Shown here piece by piece: positions 7,991 through 16,217 of a DNA stretch of 49,835 bases. Positions within the stretch are counted from its first letter, which is position 1. Every line of letters starts with the position of its first letter. The notes beneath the pieces are model-generated. The model did not search any database. It had not been told where the DNA came from and worked only from the letters and a program-made list of their open reading frames with translations. A program made the translations under genes and the position numbers. Origin of the DNA: Clostridium sp. CAG:302 (GTDB lineage: Bacteria > Bacillota_I > Bacilli_A > RF39 > UBA660); contig FR887372.1 of the NCBI GenBank assembly GCA_000431795.1, forward strand, positions 81,306 through 131,140. Direction: 5' to 3'.

Positions 7991-8482
7991 TTAGTCAAAT
8001 AATCCACTTATATTTTTTATATATATTTTTTTGTTAGTAATATCTATTTTATCAATTAAATTGTAATTGTAAGGAATTAAATAGTATTTATTCTTGCCAT
8101 CTATTTTAAGTAATGTGTTTTTGTCATATCTTTCAATATCGCTTACTATTCCTTTTTCTATGTTGTTGTAGATTACTGTCATACCTATGATATCTTCATC
8201 TAAGTATTCTTCTTTACTTAGGGTAATATCTTCTTTGTTAACATAAACATTTTTGCCTTTATATTTTAATACTTCATTTATGTTTGTATATCCTGTAAAT
8301 GTTACCATATCGAAGTTTTTATGTTTACGATAGGTATTTATTGTTTCTATATCTTTTTTATCGATATATAGTTTCATATTTTTTATGAATATTTTTTCTT
8401 TATATGGGAACTTTGATAAAATTCTTAGTTCGCCTTTAATACCGTGGGTATTAACGATTTTACCTATTTTAATTAATTCCAT
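7991..8482 (-). CDS. rimM: 16S rRNA processing protein RimM
   Basis: 163 residues. The N-terminal signature IGKIVNTHGIKGELRI is diagnostic of RimM, which assists maturation of the 30S head by binding S19. A PRC-barrel-like C-terminal half follows (DEDIIGMTVI, KNKYYLIPY). It is immediately upstream of trmD and its start overlaps the 3' end of the SpoU methyltransferase gene by 14 nt. The ribosome binding site is weak, which fits coupled translation. Confidence 0.93.
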   Translation of the reverse strand: MELIKIGKIVNTHGIKGELRILSKFPYKEKIFIKNMKLYIDKKDIETINTYRKHKNFDMVTFTGYTNINEVLKYKGKNVYVNKEDITLSKEEYLDEDIIGMTVIYNNIEKGIVSDIERYDKNTLLKIDGKNKYYLIPYNYNLIDKIDITNKKIYIKNISGLFD

Positions 8483-9215
8483 TGTTTATCTCATATAGAA
8501 TAATTGAAGTCGCCACAGCAGCATTCAAACTTTCTACTCTTTCATTCATTTTTATATATACATTTTTATCACAAAGTTTGCTCAAAGTATCGCTCATTCC
8601 TCTACCTTCATTACCGATAATTAGGGCAAAGTTACCACTAATATTGATATCTTTTATATTGGTACCATTTCTAACATTGGTACCTAGTATTAGGTAGTTG
8701 TTAGTTTTTAATTCTTTAATCGTTGGTTCTAATTCTCTTGTGATAATGTTTAGGTGAAATATCATACCTTGGGTAGCCCTAATTACTTTTAGGTTGTATA
8801 AATCTACTGTTCTTGGGCTTAATATTATAGTATCAATATTGAATGCTGCTGCTGACCTAACTATAGTACCAAGATTACCTGGATCCTGAATATCTTCAAG
8901 TACAAGTACTCTACTGCCTATCTTATCTTCTTTTCTTTTATATGCTACACCAATTATATTTGGGTAACTATCCATACTTGATAGTTTTTTCATAACATTT
9001 TCATTAACATAAGTAATATTGTCAGCATATTTATCAGCATATTCAAATGAACAGCCTTCAAGAATTACTAGTTCTTTGACTAGTTCTTCATTTATAGCCT
9101 CATTTACTAGGTGTTCACCTTCGATTAAAAATAAATTAGTACTATCACGATATTTTTTATCTTTTAACTTGCATAGTCCTTTGATATATTCATTATTAAC
9201 AGAAGTTACTATCAT
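8469..9215 (-). CDS. SpoU/TrmH-family RNA 2'-O-ribose methyltransferase
   Basis: 248 residues. The N-terminal substrate-binding domain (FLIEGEHLVNEA) is followed by the SPOUT catalytic domain with the three family motifs: VLEDIQDPGNLGTIVRSAAAF (motif 1, N and R), NFALIIGNEGRGMS (motif 2) and MNERVESLNAAVATSIILYE (motif 3). It resembles the YsgA/RlmB-like 23S rRNA methyltransferases, but the exact nucleotide target cannot be assigned. The start follows GAAGGGAAGG. It heads the run into rimM-trmD. Confidence 0.9.
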   Translation of the reverse strand: MIVTSVNNEYIKGLCKLKDKKYRDSTNLFLIEGEHLVNEAINEELVKELVILEGCSFEYADKYADNITYVNENVMKKLSSMDSYPNIIGVAYKRKEDKIGSRVLVLEDIQDPGNLGTIVRSAAAFNIDTIILSPRTVDLYNLKVIRATQGMIFHLNIITRELEPTIKELKTNNYLILGTNVRNGTNIKDINISGNFALIIGNEGRGMSDTLSKLCDKNVYIKMNERVESLNAAVATSIILYEINNGIN

Positions 9216-9273
9216 AAAAATCCTTCCCTTCTTAATAATTATATAATATTTTTGTAAAAAGTGAAAGTATTAA

Positions 9274-9377
9274 GTAGAAATACATCACTTCGCAGTGATG
9301 CGATTTCTGCTCCATGAACTCTGTAATTAGAGTCTTCCACAGACATAAGTTCCGATACGGGCTACCGTACATTTTTT
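9274..9377. other. Structured, GC-richer segment with three hairpins next to the Rpn nuclease gene
   Basis: Between the SpoU gene and the 3' end of the nuclease gene lies a stretch visibly richer in G+C than its surroundings. Hairpin A (9274-9310) has a CATCACT/AGTGATG core on loop TCGC, extended by GTAGAAAT/GATTTCTGC. Hairpin B (9316-9337) is GAACTCT / AGAGTCTTC. Hairpin C (9356-9369) is TACGG-GCTA-CCGTA followed by ATTTTTTAT, terminator-like on the plus strand. No ORF of note is present. It could be an ncRNA, a shared terminator, or the end of a mobile unit carrying the nuclease. Confidence 0.5.
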
Positions 9378-9388
9378 ATACTTAGATA

Positions 9389-10291
9389 TTATAAACTATT
9401 GATGTCATTTTCTATTTCTTTTATTTCTTCAATTGTTTTGCCAGATATTTCTGATATTGTTTCATAATCCATATTTTTATTTAACATATTGATAACAACT
9501 TCTTTAGATTTATCTTCGATGCCTTGTTCGATTCCTTGTTCGATTCCTTGTTCGATGCCTTGTTCTTTAGATGCTTCTAAATCATTATAATACCTTAGTT
9601 TATCGTTTTCTTCCCACATCCAATCTTTTACGACTTTCTCATCTTCATTTAATTTCCTTACAGTATTTAAAAACTTATCTTTTTCTTCCATACTTAACAT
9701 ATCCTCTCCGAGTAATTTAGATATCTCTTCTATATCATTTGATGTCATTATGGCTCCCCACCTAATGTCTTTTGATACCTCTCTTACATTTACATTATAC
9801 ACAAGTTTTCTACACTTTTCAAGGTCTACATCGCAAAATGTATATATTAGATTTCTTACTTTTCCAGTTGTCAGACTACAGAAAGCATACTTTTCTATTG
9901 CCTCTCTACTTGGGTTTCTGAAATTATCAAAATTAAGTTGATATAACCTGTATTTTTCCAGTTCACTATCAGGCATTCCTTTTACTAACATATCAGAATG
10001 TATTCTAAATAAATGTATCATATTTCTACTTAAACTATTCTTAGGATTACTGTTATTCATTTCGATACTTACATAGGTTCTATCTGATAATGTTACTAAT
10101 AAGTCCCCTCTGAAACTTTTACCAAATATATTGTTAGACCTTGTTTCATAACCTATTATAGTTATACCGCTGTCTTCTCTAATATCTAAAATATCTTGAA
10201 GCATTTTAAGTAGCACGCTTCCTTCACTAAAAAACACCTTTTTAAATAAGACATCTGATGCTAAAGTCATTTTTAATTTTTCTTTTACCAT
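9389..10291 (-). CDS. Rpn-family PD-(D/E)XK nuclease / putative transposase
   Basis: 300 residues. The N-terminus (KMTLASDVLFKKVFFSEGSVLLKMLQDIL) and the nuclease core RGDLLVTLSDRTYVSIEMN (Asp, then Glu-x-Asn) followed by RNMIHLFRIH are typical of the Rpn recombination-promoting nuclease / PD-(D/E)XK transposase group. The C-terminus carries the usual EQGI tandem repeats, here encoded by a 12-bp repeat, then a helical tail. Family members are tied to RecA-independent recombination and horizontal spread, but their physiological role is unsettled (family knowledge). The start follows AAAGGAAAG. The neighbouring structured segment may belong to it. Confidence 0.8.
   Translation of the reverse strand: MVKEKLKMTLASDVLFKKVFFSEGSVLLKMLQDILDIREDSGITIIGYETRSNNIFGKSFRGDLLVTLSDRTYVSIEMNNSNPKNSLSRNMIHLFRIHSDMLVKGMPDSELEKYRLYQLNFDNFRNPSREAIEKYAFCSLTTGKVRNLIYTFCDVDLEKCRKLVYNVNVREVSKDIRWGAIMTSNDIEEISKLLGEDMLSMEEKDKFLNTVRKLNEDEKVVKDWMWEENDKLRYYNDLEASKEQGIEQGIEQGIEQGIEDKSKEVVINMLNKNMDYETISEISGKTIEEIKEIENDINSL
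9518..9565 (-). repeat. Four tandem 12-bp repeats inside the Rpn gene
   Basis: GATGCCTTGTTC, GATTCCTTGTTC, GATTCCTTGTTC, GATGCCTTGTTC on the plus strand encode EQGI repeated four times on the minus strand. Copies are near identical, so the number could vary by slippage without a frameshift. Confidence 0.85.
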
Positions 10292-10474
10292 TATTTCTTC
10301 TTTCCTTTCTTGATTCTCCTAAGTATTCTTTTTATTTTTGATTAGTTTATGTCATACTCCTCCCTTCTACCATTTTTATCCTCTCATACTTATATACAAG
10401 ATTTGATATCTAATTTTGCCATTTTTTTGAAAATTTCTTTAATTTTTTTATTATTACCAACAATTCTTAGATTT

Positions 10475-10500
10475 GTTATAGACTTTAACTATACTATAAC
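10475..10500. repeat. Short inverted repeat upstream of the Rpn gene
   Basis: GTTATAG (10475-10481) and CTATAAC (10494-10500) form an inverted repeat with a 12-nt spacer in the 280-bp gap between Rpn (start 10291) and the dacA-like stop (10570). The rest of this gap is AT-rich and I see no gene in it. It could be an operator or an element boundary. Confidence 0.3.
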
Positions 10501-10545
10501 GAATAACATTTGAAGCAAATAACACCGGCTAAACTTTAGTGATAT

Positions 10546-10570
10546 AAAAAAAGAACATAATAATATGTCC
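10546..10570 (-). terminator. Terminator of the dacA-like gene
   Basis: On the minus strand GGACATA pairs with TATGTTC (one G-U pair) around a 4-nt loop, followed by TTTTTTT. The stem begins at the stop codon. Confidence 0.65.
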
Positions 10571-11721
10571 TATTTAAGTAATAAATTACCTTTAAAAGTA
10601 TTCTTTAGATTTCTATAAAATATAGCAAATATGTTAGCCTTTGCAATATCTTCCTTTACTGTAGCCTCTACTGTACCAATTATCTTATTATCTTCAATTA
10701 TATCAATAGTACCAACCTTATCTCCTTTTTTAACTGGAGCTACTATCTTATCAATATTTGCTTTATAAGTAATATTTCTTTTTTCTTCACTTTTCTTACT
10801 TAAGACTGTTATCTTATCATTGGCAATAATCTCTGCTTCTGTTTTTTTACCAAGTTCTACTTTTACTTTATCGATAACACTACTGTCATCTATAATATTT
10901 CTTACCATATAGACATTGAAACCATAATCTAACATTTTACTGGTATCTGCACTTCTCTTACTAATATCAGGTTCATTCATAACTACTGTTATTAATCGCA
11001 TATTATCTCTTTTGGCAGTACTTGTTAAACAGTATCCTGCTTCGTCAGTAAATCCTGTCTTAAGTCCATCTACTCCAGAATAGAATCTTACTAGACGATT
11101 AGTATTAACAAGCCAAAATGGACTCTTAGTATCTTTTCTTAGATAATCTTCATAAGTACCTGTGAACTCTAATATCTTTTCATGTTTAACTAACTCTCTG
11201 GCTATTAGTACCATATCATTAGCACTAGAATAATGGTTATCAGCAGTTAACCCAGTAGCATTAATGAAATTGGTATTTTTAAGTCCTAATTCTTTGGCTC
11301 TATCATTCATTTTTTTGACAAAAGACTCTTCACTACCGGAAATGCGCTCAGCCATTGCCACTGTAGCATCATTACCTGAAGCAATTGATATTCCTTTTAC
11401 CATATCGGTAACGCTCATCTTTTCGCCAACTTTTAAAAAGATTTGACTACCTCCCATACTAGCAGCCCTCTCGGAAGCCGTAATCATCTCATCCCACTTT
11501 AAATTACCATTTTCTATTTCTTCCATAATAAGAAGCATACTCATCATCTTCGTCATTGAGGCTGGAGCAAGTTTCTCATCTTTATTCTTTTGAAATAATA
11601 TCTCTCCAGTAGAAGCTTCAATCATTATAGCACTCTTAGCATTAGGAGCCAAATCCTCTTCTTCTGCTCTTACTACTGGTACTAAAAGAAATAAAAATAA
11701 AAGTATTAATATTTTTTTCAT
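10570..11721 (-). CDS. D-alanyl-D-alanine carboxypeptidase (penicillin-binding protein 5/DacF type)
   Basis: 383 residues. A signal peptide (residues 1-19, cut near VRAEEE) precedes the S11 peptidase domain: S55-x-x-K58 (APASMTKMM), S115-G-N117 (IASGNDATV) and K221-T-G (DGLKTGFTDEAGY). A beta-rich PBP5-like C-terminal domain follows (KVELGKKTEAEI, APVKKGDKVGTI). The enzyme removes the terminal D-Ala of peptidoglycan stem peptides outside the membrane, limiting cross-linking. The start follows AGGTGATATGTA. Whether it is vegetative (DacA) or sporulation-specific (DacF) cannot be told from sequence alone. Confidence 0.93.
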   Translation of the reverse strand: MKKILILLFLFLLVPVVRAEEEDLAPNAKSAIMIEASTGEILFQKNKDEKLAPASMTKMMSMLLIMEEIENGNLKWDEMITASERAASMGGSQIFLKVGEKMSVTDMVKGISIASGNDATVAMAERISGSEESFVKKMNDRAKELGLKNTNFINATGLTADNHYSSANDMVLIARELVKHEKILEFTGTYEDYLRKDTKSPFWLVNTNRLVRFYSGVDGLKTGFTDEAGYCLTSTAKRDNMRLITVVMNEPDISKRSADTSKMLDYGFNVYMVRNIIDDSSVIDKVKVELGKKTEAEIIANDKITVLSKKSEEKRNITYKANIDKIVAPVKKGDKVGTIDIIEDNKIIGTVEATVKEDIAKANIFAIFYRNLKNTFKGNLLLK

Positions 11722-11787
11722 TACATATCACCTAGTAAAAACTATGCTTTATAATTTAAAATATTAATACTTATTTATACTTTTATG

Positions 11788-12318
11788 TTATTTACCTTCA
11801 CATACTTTTTCTTGTAGTTGTCCTAGTCCTACTCTATCTGTTTCTTTAATTTCTAATAGTACTTTTAGGCTATTATCGCTTTTCATAGAATTAAAAGCAC
11901 TAACACGGTTTCTTACATCCTCTATATCATTTACTATTCCTATGCCTTTTAATGTATAAGTAAACTCATAGTACTTATTTACTTCTAATTTTTTCTTTAA
12001 CTCACTACTAATTCTATGAGTAAAAGCGCCATGGTCTAGAAATGCATCTAAAACAACATATGATTCTTCGGGTACTTCTGCCACATAGCCCTCAAGTAAA
12101 TCTACTACTCTATAAGTTCTAGTAAACGAGCAGTCATAATTTTTTTCTTTCTTTTCTTCTTCCTTATCATCGTTATTACTAATAGGTTTTTCACTTACAT
12201 CATTATCTTCTTTATTAGTATGAATATTCTTGTTTTGTATAACTAAATATATATTGCAACCAATTAATCCTATTATAATTACTGTTAAGACAATAAACCA
12301 TCTATTATTTGATTTCAT
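11788..12318 (-). CDS. Membrane-anchored extracellular hypothetical protein, paralog 2 of a tandem pair
   Basis: 176 residues. One N-terminal transmembrane anchor (WFIVLTVIIIGLIGCNIYLVI) is followed by an acidic, Asn/Lys-rich linker and a domain starting YDCSFTRTYR and ending VCEGK. It shares YDCSFT, KYYEFTYTLKG, the (K)IKETDxVGL segment and the terminal Cys-x-Gly-Lys with the upstream gene, so the two are diverged tandem duplicates. The two conserved cysteines probably form a disulfide. No known domain is recognised. It lies 7 bp after the stop of its paralog. Confidence 0.7.
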   Translation of the reverse strand: MKSNNRWFIVLTVIIIGLIGCNIYLVIQNKNIHTNKEDNDVSEKPISNNDDKEEEKKEKNYDCSFTRTYRVVDLLEGYVAEVPEESYVVLDAFLDHGAFTHRISSELKKKLEVNKYYEFTYTLKGIGIVNDIEDVRNRVSAFNSMKSDNSLKVLLEIKETDRVGLGQLQEKVCEGK

Positions 12319-12325
12319 ATTTCAC

Positions 12326-12841
12326 TCACTTTCCTTTACATATAGGTTCACTTACTTGAGATAAACCAACCTTATCTGTTTCTTTTATTTTTAAAGTTGC
12401 ACTATTTGTACTTGTACTATGTTCTTTATCAAAACTAGCTTTAACTAATATATTAAGAGTATTATAATCAGTAATTTCACTCCAAGTACCTTTTAGTGTA
12501 TAAGTAAATTCATAGTATTTATATTTTTCCATTTTATTTGCATCTTCTTCATATACTATTAGAAGTATTGGTTCATAACTTTGATAAATATCTCCTAGTA
12601 CATAGGTTGTACCATCTACATATGTTTCATAATCTATTTTTTGATAAAATCTAAATGTCTGAGTAAATGAACAATCATAATCTAGTTCTTTATTAATATT
12701 ATTTATACTATCTTTATTGTTTTCTTCCTTAATATCATTATTATCAAGAGGAGTAATTGTACTTTGTACATAAATAATATATCCCCCTAATAGAAGGATT
12801 AGGATAGAAAGAAAGATAACTATATATTTATAATATTTCAC
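12326..12841 (-). CDS. Membrane-anchored extracellular hypothetical protein, paralog 1 of a tandem pair
   Basis: 171 residues. It starts at GTG (12839-12841) behind GGTGGTGATAAT. The N-terminal hydrophobic anchor (YIVIFLSILILLLGGYIIYV) is followed by an Asn/Lys-rich linker and the conserved domain YDCSFTQTFR, KYYEFTYTLKG, KIKETDKVGL, ending ICKGK. It ends in TGA where its paralog ends in TAA at the same aligned position, which supports TGA being a true stop here. Function unknown; it may be a cell-surface or envelope factor co-transcribed with its paralog and the D,D-carboxypeptidase. Confidence 0.7.
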   Translation of the reverse strand: MKYYKYIVIFLSILILLLGGYIIYVQSTITPLDNNDIKEENNKDSINNINKELDYDCSFTQTFRFYQKIDYETYVDGTTYVLGDIYQSYEPILLIVYEEDANKMEKYKYYEFTYTLKGTWSEITDYNTLNILVKASFDKEHSTSTNSATLKIKETDKVGLSQVSEPICKGK

Positions 12842-12915
12842 ATTATCACCACCATTCTATTATAAATATCTTCTAATTAAATATTATCATAATATCATTA
12901 TAATTGCAATAATCT

Positions 12916-13012
12916 CTCTTATATATAATAGATATGGCTGATATATTCTTTTTAGACCCTAGGCTAAAAAGAACACTCTATAGATTATAAGCTATAGAGT
13001 GAACATAACAAA
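12916..13012 (+). repeat. Dual-hairpin intergenic element, copy 2 (subfamily B)
   Basis: Head 12919-12936 is identical to copy 1. Hairpin 1 is TTCTTTTTAG / CTAAAAAGAA (12946-12973) with loop ACCCTAGG. Hairpin 2 is CACTCTATAG / CTATAGAGTG (12974-13001) with loop ATTATAAG. The tail is AACATAACAAA. The end of the element touches the stop of the FAD-Rieske gene. Confidence 0.85.
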
Positions 13013-14482
13013 CTACTTAATTTTTATATCATATACAGAAGGACCATATATAATATTACCATCTATATCAAATCTAGAGGCATGACATGGACAGTCCCAA
13101 GTTTTATCAATATAATTAAATACCAAATTACACTTCATATGTGGACATATATTAGATACAATATGTTTATTACCATTATCATCAGTATATATACCACATC
13201 TTTTACCCCCTATAAATTTAATTTCTACATCATCACTATAATACTTCATATGAGGATTAATCTTATTCATAATATATCTAGACATAACTGAAGTATTAAA
13301 TACCATTAGATTCTTTATCTTATCTTTAGATATACTTCTTCTAGGAGTAAATATCTTTTCATAGTCATTATGCTTATCCTCTATTAAATCACTAATTAAT
13401 TTACCTCCTATTACACCATTGGTATTCCCCCATTTATTAAATCCTGTCATTATATATAAATTATTATCTATCTTACCAATAAAAGGCATATTATCATAAG
13501 TCATAACATCATGAGTATGATAAAAGTATTCTATATCTTTATTAAAATACTTCTTATATTCACTATTTAATTCATTATAATCATCCTTAATATCTAAATT
13601 ACTACTAGTGGGATGACTTCTTCTACCATATAATAAATAATTATTATTATTCTTTTTATAATACCTCATTGATATACCTGGTTTATCATTAGATATCATT
13701 TGTATATTCTTACTATCATTACAAAAAGAAGCTCCAATAAAAAACTTTTCTACCCTCGTCTTAAATGGTGTAAAATAAGGTACTATAAAGAAGGGATAAT
13801 GAGAAGCTACTACTACTACCTTAGATTTTATCTCATAGTTATCACTCGTAGTACATAGATAATAATCATTCTTTTTATCTAACCTAATAGCCCTAGTATT
13901 CTCATAAATACTTATCTTATCTTTTAATAATCTTTTTAAACCAATCAAATATTTATATGGGTTAAAAACATAACTATCATAAGTTTCTAATACCATCTTT
14001 GAGGGATAATTAAGTGGTAATGAAGATAATACTTTATACCTAATATTATTCTTTTTATAAAACTCTATTTCTTTATCAAAGTTCTTATATTTATCTTCAT
14101 CATTAGAAAAGACATAAGCATTAGTCTTAGTTAAATCACAGTCTATCTTTTCTTTTTTGATAATACTAGTAATTATATTAATAGCTTCTTTCTGACTATT
14201 TAAATATAATCTTGCTACTTTTTCATTATAATTACTTTCTATATCGTGATATATTAAATCTTGCATAAAGGTTAGTTTACCAGTATTACAAGAAGTAGCT
14301 CCCATACCACATTTATTTTTATCTATTAGAATTATTCTTTTACCATGATCTTTTAAATTATATACTGTAGATAAGCCCGCGATACCTCCTCCTATTACAA
14401 GAATATCACACTCTATATTTTCTTTTAAACTATCCATTCTTACATCTTTTATACCATCAGTCCATATACTAATTTTTTTCAT
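13013..14482 (-). CDS. FAD-dependent oxidoreductase with C-terminal Rieske [2Fe-2S] domain
   Basis: 489 residues from the ATG at 14482, chosen because GGTGAT lies just before it; the in-frame ATG 45 nt upstream has no ribosome binding site. The N-terminal Rossmann FAD motif (DILVIGGGIAGLSTVYNL) is followed by a DAO-type domain (CGMGATSCNTGKLTF, YDNMPFIG, GFNKWGNTNGVIGGKLISDLI). The last 60 residues are a Rieske domain with ligands CPHMKC (Cys-x-His) and CPCHASRFD (Cys-x2-His). This fusion occurs in Firmicute YhfW-like proteins (family knowledge). The substrate is unknown. It is cytoplasmic, as no signal sequence is present. Confidence 0.85.
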   Translation of the reverse strand: MKKISIWTDGIKDVRMDSLKENIECDILVIGGGIAGLSTVYNLKDHGKRIILIDKNKCGMGATSCNTGKLTFMQDLIYHDIESNYNEKVARLYLNSQKEAINIITSIIKKEKIDCDLTKTNAYVFSNDEDKYKNFDKEIEFYKKNNIRYKVLSSLPLNYPSKMVLETYDSYVFNPYKYLIGLKRLLKDKISIYENTRAIRLDKKNDYYLCTTSDNYEIKSKVVVVASHYPFFIVPYFTPFKTRVEKFFIGASFCNDSKNIQMISNDKPGISMRYYKKNNNNYLLYGRRSHPTSSNLDIKDDYNELNSEYKKYFNKDIEYFYHTHDVMTYDNMPFIGKIDNNLYIMTGFNKWGNTNGVIGGKLISDLIEDKHNDYEKIFTPRRSISKDKIKNLMVFNTSVMSRYIMNKINPHMKYYSDDVEIKFIGGKRCGIYTDDNGNKHIVSNICPHMKCNLVFNYIDKTWDCPCHASRFDIDGNIIYGPSVYDIKIK

Positions 14483-14601
14483 TATATCACCAGTATTATT
14501 ATGGAATAAATAACTAAAATAATACAATAATTAGGTATTCATAATGTCAAAAAATAACTTTAAGAGTACAATATATTAGATATCGTAAAGGAGGTATATA
14601 T

Positions 14602-14799
14602 ATGTATTATTACGGTGGATATTCTGGAGGATATGGCACTAGTGGATGTGGATGCGGAGGTACTCAAAGTTATGCATACCCTTCATACGGATATAGCGGT
14701 TATGGATATGGTAACTATGGTTATGGAAATAGTGCCGCTATTGTATTAGTATTATTTATCTTATTAGTTATTATAATCGGTACAAGAGTAACTGCTTAA
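14602..14799 (+). CDS. YjcZ-like Gly/Tyr-rich mini-protein with C-terminal membrane helix
   Basis: 65 residues. The Gly/Tyr/Ser-rich N-terminus (MYYYGGYSGGYGTSGCGCGG, then YGYSGYGYGNYGYGN) is followed by a hydrophobic helix AAIVLVLFILLVIIIG. That helix and the overall layout match the YjcZ family of small sporulation proteins in Bacillus (family knowledge). The ribosome binding site AAAGGAGG is excellent. A monocistronic unit ends at the terminator 14807-14829. A spore-related role is inferred. Confidence 0.75.
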   Translation: MYYYGGYSGGYGTSGCGCGGTQSYAYPSYGYSGYGYGNYGYGNSAAIVLVLFILLVIIIGTRVTA

Positions 14800-14806
14800 T
14801 TAAGTT

Positions 14807-14829
14807 AAGGGAAAATACTTCCCTTTTTT
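14807..14829 (+). terminator. Terminator of the yjcZ-like gene
   Basis: AAGGGAA (14807-14813) pairs with TTCCCTT (14819-14825) on loop AATAC, followed by a T-run. Confidence 0.8.
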
Positions 14830-14876
14830 ATTTTTTTATGGTAAAATATATAGCGAAAAGAAAGGAATGGTAGTTT

Positions 14877-15425
14877 ATGCTAAGAACAAAAGATATTTTA
14901 GATGAAAAAGATCCAAGAGTCAGAGCAAAAAATACTGAAGTAGAATTTCCTTTATGTGAAGAGTATAAAAGTATTATACCAGAAATGTTAAAACATTTAA
15001 GGTATTCACAAATAGAGAAATATTCTAAGAAATATAATCTTAGACCTGGTATGGGATTAGCAGCTCCTCAACTTGGTATTAATAAAAGATTCTTCGTAGT
15101 CTGCTACGAAGTAAGTGATGGTAAATTTGAAGACTATGTACTAATCAATCCAAAAGTAATTTCATATTCTGAAGAACTTATCTATGCTGGTGAGGGTGAA
15201 GGATGTCTAAGTGTTAATAGAGAAGTAGATGGTATTGTACCAAGACATGCTAGAATTACTGTTGAAGGTTATGATCTAGAAGGAAATTTAATAAAATATA
15301 GAGTTCGTGAGGATTTGGCTATTGCCTTCCAACATGAACTAGACCATTTAAATGGTATTCTATTTGTTGATTATATTGATCCAAAGGATCCTTATAAGAA
15401 TTCAGAAAATATGCGTGAAATATAA
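14877..15425 (+). CDS. def: Peptide deformylase
   Basis: 182 residues, type 2 (Gram-positive) length. It removes the formyl group from nascent N-termini. Motif 1 is GMGLAAPQLG (59-67). Motif 2 is EGCLSV with metal ligand C110. Motif 3 is QHELDHLNG with H153, E154, H157. The long insertion between residues 30 and 55 is typical of type 2 enzymes. The ribosome binding site is AAAGGAATGG. Monocistronic, with a strong terminator just after the stop. Confidence 0.96.
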   Translation: MLRTKDILDEKDPRVRAKNTEVEFPLCEEYKSIIPEMLKHLRYSQIEKYSKKYNLRPGMGLAAPQLGINKRFFVVCYEVSDGKFEDYVLINPKVISYSEELIYAGEGEGCLSVNREVDGIVPRHARITVEGYDLEGNLIKYRVREDLAIAFQHELDHLNGILFVDYIDPKDPYKNSENMREI

Positions 15426-15428
15426 AAG

Positions 15429-15460
15429 ACTATTAAGAACAGTTCTTAATAGTTATTTTT
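15429..15460 (+). terminator. Terminator of def
   Basis: ACTATTAAGAAC (15429-15440) and GTTCTTAATAGT (15442-15453) form a near-perfect stem followed by TATTTTT. It may also stop transcripts arriving from the toxin side. Confidence 0.8.
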
Positions 15461-15742
15461 ATTTGAATAAATCACTATGACTACCTGTAGCAAAAAGTAG
15501 TAAGATTAAATTGTTATCATGCACTTTATATATTAATAACCAATCAGGAGTAATATGGCATTCTTCACAATCTCTATACATTTTGTTATCGTAAGTCTAT
15601 GGTTTTGATATTTTGCATCGAGTTCTTCACCATTAGCAATTTTTTCTATTACATTATATAATTTGGACAAATCCTTACCTTGCTTTAACATTTTTTTATG
15701 TTGTTTTTTAAACCCACTAGTGTAATCAACTGTATACTTCAT
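15459..15742 (-). pseudogene. YafQ/RelE-family toxin, frameshifted
   Basis: The gene opens well (MKYTVDYTSGFKKQHKKMLKQG, ending YQNHRL), the pattern of YafQ mRNA interferases. After codon 50 the frame then reads nonsense to an early stop at 15533. Shifting frame near 15590-15598 restores a typical YafQ C-terminus: TDNKMYRDCEECHITPDWLL, then LLLFATGSHSDLF, ending at 15459. The catalytic-type histidines (HITPDW, GSHSDLF) are all in the second frame, so the toxin as written is truncated. The reconstructed reading needs one extra nucleotide. It starts 3 nt after the antitoxin stop. It may be genuine inactivation or an assembly or sequencing error. Confidence 0.75.
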
Positions 15743-15745
15743 ATA

Positions 15746-16036
15746 CTATTCCTCATTCAAGGATTTAATAAGATCTTCCATATTATTATAGCCTTTTCTC
15801 TTTCCATTATTTATTTCTTGTAATATATCTTCGCCCTCTTTTAATGCTTTTAATAATTCTCTACTAGGTTTTGGATTTACAACTTCAAATGGTACACCAT
15901 CTTTATTAATTAATTGCTTTATAGCCATATTAACATAAGTACTCATATTTAGACCTAACTTTTTTAGAATATTACTAGCAAGTTCTTTATCTTTGCTATC
16001 TATTTGTACACTAATCGCTGTAGTTAAATTTTCCAT
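15746..16036 (-). CDS. RelB/DinJ-family antitoxin
   Basis: 96 residues from the ATG at 16036, chosen because GAGGTGAG lies just upstream; a further in-frame start has no such site. The N-terminal ribbon-helix-helix region (TTAISVQIDSKDKELASNIL, then KKLGLNMSTYVNMAIKQLI) and the tail (KPSRELLKALKEGEDILQEI) are standard for RelB/DinJ partners of YafQ toxins. The N-terminus binds operator DNA and the C-terminus neutralises the toxin (family knowledge). It is followed directly by the frameshifted toxin. Confidence 0.9.
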   Translation of the reverse strand: MENLTTAISVQIDSKDKELASNILKKLGLNMSTYVNMAIKQLINKDGVPFEVVNPKPSRELLKALKEGEDILQEINNGKRKGYNNMEDLIKSLNEE

Positions 16037-16059
16037 TTTCTCACCTCTTTCATAAATAA

Positions 16060-16088
16060 ATATTAACACATAATATATATAAAGTCAA
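16060..16088 (-). promoter_or_regulatory. Promoter of the toxin-antitoxin operon with AT palindromes upstream
   Basis: On the minus strand TTGACT (16083-16088), a 17-nt spacer, TAATAT (16060-16065). The AT-rich stretch 16093-16145 just upstream is full of overlapping TATATA palindromes. RelB-type autoregulation is expected in such a region, but I cannot name a specific operator. Confidence 0.65.
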
Positions 16089-16217
16089 GTCATTTTATAT
16101 ATGGTTTATATATAACTTATATATATTTTATATGTATCTAATATATAGTATGTTACTTTTTTCTGACTATATTCATATTCTATAATTATATTATGTATTA
16201 TCTATGTCTTGATACAT

